Virus record (IMG/VR): IMGVR_UViG_3300025141_001021
Coordinates: 1-20,114 of that record
DNA: 20,114 nucleotides
Origin: a virus
Strand: one strand, 5' to 3'
A program made the position numbers and the translations under genes. Of this stretch, positions 8,823-18,100 are shown piece after piece. Position 1 is the first letter of the stretch. Every line of letters begins with the position of its first letter. The notes under the pieces are model-generated. The model made no database searches. It saw nothing but the letters and a program-made list of their open reading frames with translations, and was not told the DNA's origin.

Positions 8823-10619
8823 ATGCCAGATAACACCAAGAAAAACACTCCTATCAATTATCTTAACCGTGAATTCAGCGGTATCCGCAACGATCTTATA
8901 GAATTGGCGGAACGATTTTACCCAACACAGTTTCAAGATTTTAGTGAAGGTTCGTTTGGTGCTATGATGGTCGATGCGGTTGCTTACGTTGGCGACCAGC
9001 TATCTCTTTACCTGGATTACAATGTCAATGAGGCTTTTCTAGATACTTCATTTGATAGAAACAATATCTTACGCCACGGCGCTGCTTTAGGCTATAAGAA
9101 CCGCGGCCGTTCCTCTACTTATGGAACAGTGGCGCTCTTCGTTATGGTGCCGGCCGAAGTCGGCGGCTTGGGCCCTGATACTGCTTATATTCCGATCCTT
9201 CCAAAAGGCGCCCGTCTTTCATCAACCGCAGGCATTGGATTTATCCTTACGGACGATGTTAGTTTCTCAGAGCCCAAGAATGACGTTGTAGTTGCCCGCG
9301 TGAACGCCTCCACAGGCGCCCCCACACACTACGCCATTAAAGCTTATGGAAACGTAGTGTCTGGCCAGCTAGCTTTCCGACGCGTCACCGTCGGAGCCTA
9401 CCAAAGATTCTTAAAAGTCAAAATAGCCAACGAAGAAATCGCAGAAGTCATAAGCGTTTTTGATGCAGAAGGTAACGAGTTCTTCGAAGTAGATTACTTG
9501 GCGCAAGATATGGTTTATAAAGAACTGAAAAACGATAACTTCCAGGCGGACAATGTACCGTCAATTATCAAGCCTCTTCTTGTATCAAGAAAGTTTATCA
9601 TGGATACTGGACCTAGAGGCACCTTCCTACAGTTTGGAAGTGGGGATCCTGGCGCCACAAACGTTGTAGCAAGCCCACAGAGCGTAGCAGTCAACACATT
9701 TGGGAAGTCATACATTACTGACACCACATTCGATCCCACTAGGCTGACCAAAAACCATAGTTTCGGAATAGTCCCGGCAAATACCACGCTGTTGATTTCT
9801 TACCGAATCATCCAGCCGCTAAACGGCAACCTGGGTGTTGGAGCGATTAATGGGGTGGGCTCTTCAACATTGCAGTTTAAGGACAGAAACTCACTAAGCA
9901 CGGCACTCATCACAGGGGTTCAAAACTCTCTAGAGGCCTCAAACGAGACCCCAATAGTTGGAGACGTCTCATCCATTTCAGTGGGCCAGTTAAAGCAGCA
10001 GATTCTAGACACTTTTCCAACACAGAACCGCGCCGTTACTCAAGCGGACTATGAGAATTTGGCTCTTAGAATGCCCCCGCGTCTGGGTTCTATAAAGAGG
10101 GTTTCAACACAGAAAGATCAAGACTCATTAAAAAGAAATCTAAATCTATATGTTGTCTCTGAAGATCAGTTTGGAAAACTAACGAGAACCAACCAGACAA
10201 TCAAAAACAATCTTAAAACTTGGCTGTCTACTCATCGCATGATTAACGATACCGTCGACATTCTTGATCCTTACATTATTAATCTCGGAGTAGACTTTGT
10301 AATCTCGGCATCCCCCGGCGTTGATAAAAACACAGCGCTCAATGCAGCCATGACAAAAATCAGGCAGCGCTTTGCTGAGGGATTCTTTATTGGCGAGAAG
10401 TTATACATCAGCGACGTCTACAGTACCCTTAAGGAAACGATGGGGGTTCTTGATGTGGTAAAAGTCAAAATAAACAACAAGACTGGTGCTCGCTATTCAT
10501 CGGTAGCCTACAACATTAACAAGAACTTGTCACCCGATGGCAGTTATCTCATGGCACCAATGAATGGCGTCTTCGAGATTAAGTTCCCGATTACAGATAT
10601 AAAAGGAAAGATTAGATAA
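8823..10619 (+). CDS. Baseplate wedge protein, gp6 / baseplate J family
   Basis: This is a 598-residue protein; T4 gp6 is about 660. The first 95 residues match the gp6 pattern closely: INYLNREFSGIRNDL, then FSEGSFGAMMVDAVAYVGDQ and a stretch describing a helix pair with FLDTSFDRNNILRHGAALGY. A beta-rich middle (about 100-370) follows. A second baseplate-J-type part then carries TQADYENLALRMP (about residues 400-412) and GSIKRVSTQKDQ, ending in alpha/beta segments that include the LGVDFVI strand. In T4, gp6 dimers form the ring that joins the wedges around the hub and drives the change of baseplate shape on contraction. It follows the gp25-like gene, as expected. The stop codon overlaps the next start by one base (TAATG), implying coupled translation. 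I see no truncation or odd codon. Confidence 0.93.
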   Translation: MPDNTKKNTPINYLNREFSGIRNDLIELAERFYPTQFQDFSEGSFGAMMVDAVAYVGDQLSLYLDYNVNEAFLDTSFDRNNILRHGAALGYKNRGRSSTYGTVALFVMVPAEVGGLGPDTAYIPILPKGARLSSTAGIGFILTDDVSFSEPKNDVVVARVNASTGAPTHYAIKAYGNVVSGQLAFRRVTVGAYQRFLKVKIANEEIAEVISVFDAEGNEFFEVDYLAQDMVYKELKNDNFQADNVPSIIKPLLVSRKFIMDTGPRGTFLQFGSGDPGATNVVASPQSVAVNTFGKSYITDTTFDPTRLTKNHSFGIVPANTTLLISYRIIQPLNGNLGVGAINGVGSSTLQFKDRNSLSTALITGVQNSLEASNETPIVGDVSSISVGQLKQQILDTFPTQNRAVTQADYENLALRMPPRLGSIKRVSTQKDQDSLKRNLNLYVVSEDQFGKLTRTNQTIKNNLKTWLSTHRMINDTVDILDPYIINLGVDFVISASPGVDKNTALNAAMTKIRQRFAEGFFIGEKLYISDVYSTLKETMGVLDVVKVKINNKTGARYSSVAYNINKNLSPDGSYLMAPMNGVFEIKFPITDIKGKIR

Positions 10620-10621
10620 TG
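10603..10621 (+). promoter_or_regulatory. Shine-Dalgarno and stop-start overlap (TAATG)
   Basis: AAGGAAAG at 10603-10610 lies inside the end of the gp6-like gene, 8 bases before the ATG at 10619. The TAA stop (10617-10619) shares its last A with that ATG. This arrangement typically gives coupled re-initiation and a fixed ratio of the two products. Confidence 0.6.
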
Positions 10622-12163
10622 CCTTTGCTAAGATACACTGCGTCGGCAGACAACACTATTGTAAACGCCTTTCAGCCCAACTTGCGAGTTCGCGGCACCG
10701 GCTCCAATGCCGGCGAGGCGGATATCCTAGAGGTTTTCTCTATCTACGGAAGGCAGACCACTTCCTCGCAGGAACTATCGCGAACTTTGATTAAGTTCCC
10801 TATTAACGAGATTTCTAACAATCGCTCAACTTCCGCGATTCCTGCTAGTGGTAGTGTGAATTTTTATCTTAAGTTGTATAACGCACCTAGCTCAAAGACA
10901 GTGCCGACAGATTTCACACTGGTTGTTAACCCGATGAATTCAGACTGGCAAGAAGGAATCGGACTGGATCTTGAGGGATACAAAGATCTTACAAAAGGAA
11001 ACATTGGTTCTAACTGGATGAGCGCCAGTTCAACTGCCTCATGGAACTCTGTGTCTGGTGGTGGCGATTGGCTTTCAAGCTCCGCAGATTATCGATATGA
11101 ACAAAGATTTCAGTCTGGTCTAGAAAACTTAGAAATCAACATCACCCCGCTTGTTGAGTGCTGGTTGGCAGACACTATTCCGAACTATGGCTTGGGAGTC
11201 AAGCTAACATCCAGCCAGGAAGCGTCCGGGTCTAGCATAACAGTGCTGGCCTCTAACGACCAAAGCGTGCAGAATAACCCCCTCGGCGCTACGGTTTCTA
11301 ACTATACGAAGAGATTCTTTGCCCGCAAAACTCAATATTTCTTTAAGCGACCTACGATTGAGGCTCGGTGGAGCGACGTTAGGCGTGATGATCGATCGCA
11401 TTTTTACTTTAGTTCTTCCCGTGCTCCTGCGGTAGATAACCTTAATACTCTTTATTTTTATAACGTTATCCGCGGCCAACTCGCTAACATACCCAACATT
11501 GGAACGGGTGTGCTGTTAGTAAGTTTATATTCTGGCTCCAGCCCTTATAACACAGGTCCATCGGGCTCAGCGCTTACCCTCTATGATGGCAAGACTGCAA
11601 TGACAGGCGGTTATGTGTCCACGGGTATCTACTCCTGTTCAATCGGTCTTGTTTCTGCGAGCACGTCGCCTCTATATGATGTGTGGCATACCGGCGCCGG
11701 CGGCAGTCCTACTGATGAATATTTCACGGGCTCTATCAGTCCCCGGCTTTTTTCCGCAGGAATGACCTTGGAGCAGCCTCAGTATGTTATCAACCTGACA
11801 AATCTTAAAGACAAATACCTTTCTCAAGAAACTGTGCGCTTAAATCTATATGTGCGAAATAAGAATTGGAATCCCACTATTTATACAGTAGCGAAAGAAG
11901 CTCCCGAGGCAATGCCTATTCAGAGCGCTTCGTTTAGAGTATACAGGATTTTTGATGGCTATAACGCAGTAGATTACGGAACAGGATCAGATTTCCATAC
12001 TGGTCTTTCCTACGACGTATCCGGCAACTACTTTGATTTCGATATGAAGTTACTTGAGCCTGGATACATGTACGGATTTAGGTTTGCATTCTATGATGAA
12101 ATATCAAAATCATGGCAAGAACAGTCAGAGACCTTCAAATTTAAGGTAGAGCAAGGGTTGTAA
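10619..12163 (+). CDS. Beta-rich baseplate/tail protein with DNRLRE-like N-terminal module
   Basis: This 514-residue protein is rich in Ser, Gly, Asn and aromatic residues, as virion surface proteins often are. Residues about 1-200 follow the layout of DNRLRE/CBM-type jelly rolls: an opening YTASADNTIVNAF, a strand RTLIKFPINEI, the tryptophan-glycine stretch SDWQEGIGLD (about 108-117), a WNSVSGGGDW patch, and TPLVECWLADTIPNYGLGV (about 176-194), which fits the family's 'D/T-x-T-x-x-V-x-x-W' and 'N-Y-G-L' ending. Residues about 230-400 are unassigned beta-type sequence. The last 100 residues look like an immunoglobulin- or fibronectin-like fold (FRVYRIFDGY to FKFKVE). The translationally coupled start ties it to the gp6-like gene, so it is probably a wedge-attached decoration, possibly binding carbohydrate. 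The domain call is from pattern only. No enzyme motif is seen. Confidence 0.72.
   Translation: MPLLRYTASADNTIVNAFQPNLRVRGTGSNAGEADILEVFSIYGRQTTSSQELSRTLIKFPINEISNNRSTSAIPASGSVNFYLKLYNAPSSKTVPTDFTLVVNPMNSDWQEGIGLDLEGYKDLTKGNIGSNWMSASSTASWNSVSGGGDWLSSSADYRYEQRFQSGLENLEINITPLVECWLADTIPNYGLGVKLTSSQEASGSSITVLASNDQSVQNNPLGATVSNYTKRFFARKTQYFFKRPTIEARWSDVRRDDRSHFYFSSSRAPAVDNLNTLYFYNVIRGQLANIPNIGTGVLLVSLYSGSSPYNTGPSGSALTLYDGKTAMTGGYVSTGIYSCSIGLVSASTSPLYDVWHTGAGGSPTDEYFTGSISPRLFSAGMTLEQPQYVINLTNLKDKYLSQETVRLNLYVRNKNWNPTIYTVAKEAPEAMPIQSASFRVYRIFDGYNAVDYGTGSDFHTGLSYDVSGNYFDFDMKLLEPGYMYGFRFAFYDEISKSWQEQSETFKFKVEQGL
12153..12157 (+). promoter_or_regulatory. Ribosome binding site of the LamG giant gene
   Basis: AAGGG lies 9 bases before the ATG at 12167, inside the end of the previous gene. 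Only 3 bases separate that gene's stop from this start. This is modest support for the chosen start. Confidence 0.45.
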
Positions 12164-12166
12164 TAA

Positions 12167-15100
12167 ATGAGCGATATCAAAAACTTATTTGATTCGAAAG
12201 CAAAATACCAAGATTACCAAACTGAGCAAGAAGCTTTTGAAACTGTCGAATCTAAGGAAAATGCCACTCAGTTAGTGGTAAAGCAGAACACGTTTGTTCC
12301 GCAGATTGATTACAGTAAGCCCTCTCGTTTTGCATTTTTTGGCTCTGCTGAGCTATATTACTCTGGGTCTTTTGACAAGATTTCTGGCTATTACCCCTAT
12401 GATGGTACTCGTGCTGAAAAGAATGCGTTTTACAACAGTCTGCTGGAAGTAGACAAATACATATTCGATAATCTTTATCCGCGAAGAAACGGCTATATCT
12501 CTCTCGCTAGCGATGGGTGGACTAGTCGTGTTGGCGGCTTGGTTGATGGCTATGGATTGCCGACCACGCAAGAATACATTACCCTAAAGGGTGGTCCAAA
12601 CACAGGCTCCGCCGGCTCATCCTTGGCGGATCAGTCACCTAATGCCTTCTCCGACGCCTTTAACTACGGTAACATCTATGCCGATTCCGGCAGCATGTAC
12701 CAGAAGGCCGGCTACCCATCCGATTATGGAAAGGGCACTCAGCTATCTAACCTAAGATCTGATTTTGACGACGGCGTAACGGTAGAATTCTGGCTTAAGA
12801 CGGGTTCTCTCACTCCACTCATCACCACCCAAAAGCAAGTCATCTTTGACATGTGGAACAATGTAGCCACCTCTTCGATGAGTTCTGATTACGGAAGAAT
12901 TAGGATCGAGCTAAATTCGGCAGCGTCCAGCCCAATAACATTCACGGTTCAATCCGGCTCAGCTACTAAGACCTCCACAATTGGCGCCGGCACCTCCGCC
13001 ACCGATTCATTTGGGGATTGGCAGCACTATGCCCTGGTGTTTGAGAACACAGGGAGCCTCTTCCGCACAAGGCTTTACGTCAATGGAATCTTTAATGATG
13101 TTGTTGCGACAGTCGGAACGGTCTCCGAGCTAAACTCCAAGAACATGATGGCTCGTCTAGGTTCACTAATCACGAGCCCCAGCGGCTCCGCCGCCGCGTC
13201 CGGCGCCGGAAAGCTATCCGGTTCAATGGACGAATTCCGATTCTGGAAGGCTGCCCGCAACGCCAAGCAGATTGGAGAGAACTGGCTTGATCAGGTTGGC
13301 GGCGGAACAAACAGCGACGTTGTCAACGCTACCCTAGGCGTATATTACAAGTTCAATGCTGGTATTACTGGCGAAACAGCAACCGACTCTGTGGTCTTGG
13401 ACTATGGCGGCCGCGTTAGCAATGGCGTGTGGACCAATTACTCATCAAATGGGCGTTCTATAGATTCGGCCATGGTGCTAGCAGGGGCTGCATCTAAGGA
13501 ATACAAGGATCCAGTCGTAAGAACAAACAACCCAAGCTACGTATCTTTGCGGACAAACTTACTGGCAAGCGGCTCCAACCACGATCTTAACAACAACTCA
13601 ATGTTCATTAACTACGCCCCGGAATGGGTGCTTTCTGAACATGCTGATAGCGGAAATGACAATCTTAAATACATTTCACATATTTGCGGCGCTTACTTCG
13701 ACAAGCTATATGTTCTAACTCAGCAGATACCGAAGCTAAATCACGCCAACTACACTACAGCTTCGGCCGAACCGCTACCGTTCGCGCAGCACCTCCCACA
13801 GAGCTTGGGTCTGCAAACTCCTGATATCTTTGTCGATGCCACCATTCTAGAGAATTTACGTAACCGCGACGAAGACAGCTTCTTCGAGGGCGAACTAAAA
13901 CAGACACAAGATCTTATTTACCAGAACCTGTACAATAACTTGGCACACATCTTTAAGGCCAAGGGAACAGAAAAGGCGATTAGAAATGTTTTAAGGTGCT
14001 TTAACTTAGACGACTCTCTGATCCGCTTCAAGACATATACCAAGGGTACAACATACGAGATAAAGAACAATCTAAAGCAGATAATCGTTGAAGACGCAAG
14101 TCTAAACCTTAATAAGTCACAGAACATCGGCGCCGTAGTTTACCAGCGTGTCAGTTCTTCAAACGCAGAGTCTACGGGTTATCTTTCTGCATCGCGCGGA
14201 ACTGCGGAGCGCCCTTATGGGTTTACCACTGAAGCCGATATCCTGTTTCCGAAATTCAACAAAATCAATGATTCGATAGAAAGAGATTTCACCGAAGTTT
14301 CTCTATTCGGAACAGTGGCTGTGGCTCAGCAGGCGACATCATCTAATGGAACCGACACAACCTTCTTGGCTAGCGACTCTGCTAACTTTGGAGTATATGC
14401 GGTTCGCGATGAACCCTATTCACACAATGTATCTTTCAAGCTAAGCTCTTCCATATATCCGGTCCCGTTTCCGATTCTAACCAGTAGCATATTCTCAAAT
14501 GTATATGACGATAGCGCGTGGAACATTTCAGTCCGTGTTCGGCCGTCAGGCTACCCGTACTCATATTTGGTGTCCGGCTCTATGTCGGACACGTATGACG
14601 TTATTTTTAGAGGCGTTAACTCTTATCTCGGAGTTGTTCAGAATAGTTTCGAAGTCTCAAGCTCCATAATCGCAGCATCAGGAAGCGCTTTCTTGACCAC
14701 GCCTAAACGCGTATACTGTGGTGCCCGCCGGTGGAACTTGACTGGCGCCCTCTTGCAGAAGTCAGATGTCATTATTTCAAACATCAAGGCCTGGGCAAAA
14801 CACATAGATAACCAGTCATTGGATCAACACGTTTATGATTTCGACAACTCTGGTATATCTGCTTCCTATCAAAGCATTTCAGGCTTAGACAACAACAACA
14901 ACTATTTTGATATTTGGAATGCCAATACATTGGCGCTCGAATGGAATTTCGACTCAGTTACCGGTTCTGATGCATCTGGTAACTTTTATGTACAAGATTA
15001 TAGCTCAGGCTCTGCATTACTCAGAGACAACTACGGTTGGATCGGAGATACTATCGGATACCAGCACTCTGGTTATGGCTACGGTTTCGGAGCTTCCTCC

Positions 15101-18100
15101 TCCGACGTCGTCACCACGCGCCTGACAAACACATTTAGAGCATTGACGCCTGAAGAAGCTGTCGGATCCGACATGATCCAGATCTTAAGTGAAGACGATA
15201 CGCTCTTTGAGGTCCTGGAAACTGTACCGGACTACGTCTTTACTTTAGAGAAGAGTTTATATCAGGCTCTTTCCGAAGAGATGATGAACTTCTTGGCTGG
15301 CGTTGGCGACTTCAATAACTTAGTAGGCGAACCAGTTAACCGTTATCGCTCTCGCTACAAGAACATAGAGAAACTCCGCGAGATGTTCTTCCGAAGAGTG
15401 TCGGATGTCGCGACCGTCGAAAAGTTCATGGACTACTACAAGTGGTTTGATTCAGGACTAAGTCACATTCTAGCACAGATGATACCTGCATCGGCTGACT
15501 TTTCTCCCGATTTGTTCAACGTTATTGAAAGCCACGTTTTGGAGCGCCCAAAGTATGAAACCAAGTTCCCTACTTTGGAGGCCCGTGCCGAAGACCCATC
15601 AGGTCAGGCTGAGGGCGCAAGTGGAAGAAGCTATCCTGGTCACCTTGGTGGCTCTCCGCTTCCTTCATCGCCACGAAACACAACCATTCGCATTCCCTAC
15701 TGGAAGCAACGCGCCAACCGAACCGATACCGAAATTAGTTCCGGCGATGCAGTAATCGATGCGCAGAGAGAGACATTTAGAAAGGTCATCAACTCTGTGC
15801 CAACGCTCAGCAGTAGCGCGACTATTATTACATCCGATAGCCAGCAGGTTGGATATAACACATTCCAGAAGGCTGCTTTCGGAAAACAATACAGTGTTGT
15901 TATAAAGGATCCAGTTGCTCCAAGCGCACTAGTCAAGGGTGGCGTAAACTTTCCCCCCACAAAAAAGATTGATTATACTTACAATGCGCTCCGCCCCTTT
16001 GGGCCGGTTAACCAAGATCTTGGCGCATACGTCCCAGAGAACGTACTTGTCTCGTTCGTAGATGAGTTCGATCAGATTCCGATCAATAATGATCCCTCAT
16101 CAGATCCTTCAGCGAAAGTTATGAGAACTGTTAGAGTTCAGCATGGTCGCGATTATGAGCAGGGTATTGGATACTCCAACGTCAAATCTACAATGGCGTT
16201 TCCTTTCAACATTGTTAGCGCATCAGTCGGCGCCGGATACAATGCGCTCATTAACAACAGCATCAACGGCACAAATGTACATGTAAACATCGTAAACCTG
16301 CACAACGATGTTTATGGCCCCGATATGGAACATCCGATGCAGGGTCCATTCACTGAGTACGCTGTTGGTGGCCACCAGTCCCGCCACATCTCTCTTAATA
16401 GCGGCCCCACTCTTGATACCTATCTTACACGGCCCGAAGGATGGCTGCTTCTTTTAGGACAGCAGTTCAACATTACTGGCGCCATCGGCATGACCGGTCC
16501 AGATTATCCTTATCCTGAAGCCAACGACCTAGGAGTAGAGCCTTATCCTCTTACTGGTACCCTAAAAGCATATCTCTACCGCGACTTTGTTGCAAAGAGC
16601 CCGGTGAACATCAAAAACATACAGCTTCGCACTGGCTCAACTATCCTTGGCAACTATCGCCAGAACTACGATGTGGTGATGACGAACGGCGCCTACGCCA
16701 ACCCTCGCCATTTCATCGACAATCAGCCCACACTGCCTTCGCAGGTGGTCCAAGGACCCACGACGGGGGCAACCTCCGTAAGGACGCTCCTGAGCCTTCC
16801 TAGGGCCACTAACGCGCACTTTCAGTTTGTAGACGATTACTCTATTGGATATCTTACCGGAACCAACAATCAGACAGTAATAAGAGGTATATTCTCCGCA
16901 CCCGGAGGAATGGACACTCTCACCCCCGGCTATCAGGATTTCCGTGCCGGCGAATACTCAGTCTACAACGCCCTCAACTACAGAAACCTATCGGTCAAGG
17001 GTCTGTCTCAGCCTTCTAATGTGTCTCAGTCGCAGGTGTTTGGTTCTGAGCCTGTCCAGAAGCGCGTCTACGACATACATGGTAAAGATTATGGTTTGCA
17101 GCCGCTACGTTCTCGTCACGCCGAGCGGTTCTTCCGAGATTCACTCTTCCAGACTAATCCCGGCGCCAGTTATGAACAGTTGCCATCTTTCCAGAAGAAT
17201 CACCGCAACAACATAACAAGACTTGCGATAAATGCCGATGAGACTTACTCTTCTAGCTCGCTCTACGATAACGCTTTTGTTTCTCACCAGATCCCCCGGT
17301 CTACACAGCAGTATGCCTGGATTAATGGAAATGTAGTTGCCGGCAATAACATTTACGGTTTTGCTCCGACAGATTTCTTCTTGAGTGATTCTCTTGGCAT
17401 GCGAGAAGCCTATAACTGGGTCACAGCTAGTGATTTTGGTTCTTTCCTCAATGCATCGGGCAACAGAATATTTGGACTAGCACAAGCCGCCGCCCTTAGC
17501 TCTCCTCATCTCCCGGCCTCCTTTGTGCCAGTAGATTTTATCGGCTTAAACACCAATATCGTTCATTATATAACAAAATCGGATAACGTAGTTGGCCTGG
17601 ATTCCACTGGGGCCGGCCTTGGTTATGTAAATAGTGATTTTTCACCCACTCTTGTTGGGACTCGTACAGCAACAAACGCGGCAATGCTAAACAACCTTTT
17701 GCTTAGTCGTAATGGACCTTATGGGTTTCCCACTTGGCAACAGGTGCGCAATGCGGACAACCCCATTTTGAGAGCAGAGCGCTCCGACAACATCCTATCG
17801 TTGCGGGATACCAATGGCCAGGGCACTACCAGATATGATATGCCCCCCGTTAGCTTGCGAGGGCGCCCAATCTACCTAAACATTGACACGACAGGCTCCG
17901 CAGAAAACGTGCAGAATTACACGCTCCAGGCCGAGTTTGACAATGAGAGGATATACTTCAACACTAACGAGCTTAACGATCGGTTCGATATTCACCTAGA
18001 TAGCTTCACTACACCATATCAGCAGTTGGTTGATATTACCAAGGGTACCCGCTACCGTTTGAATTGGGTTCTTTACGCAGAAAACGTTTTCCCATCACAG

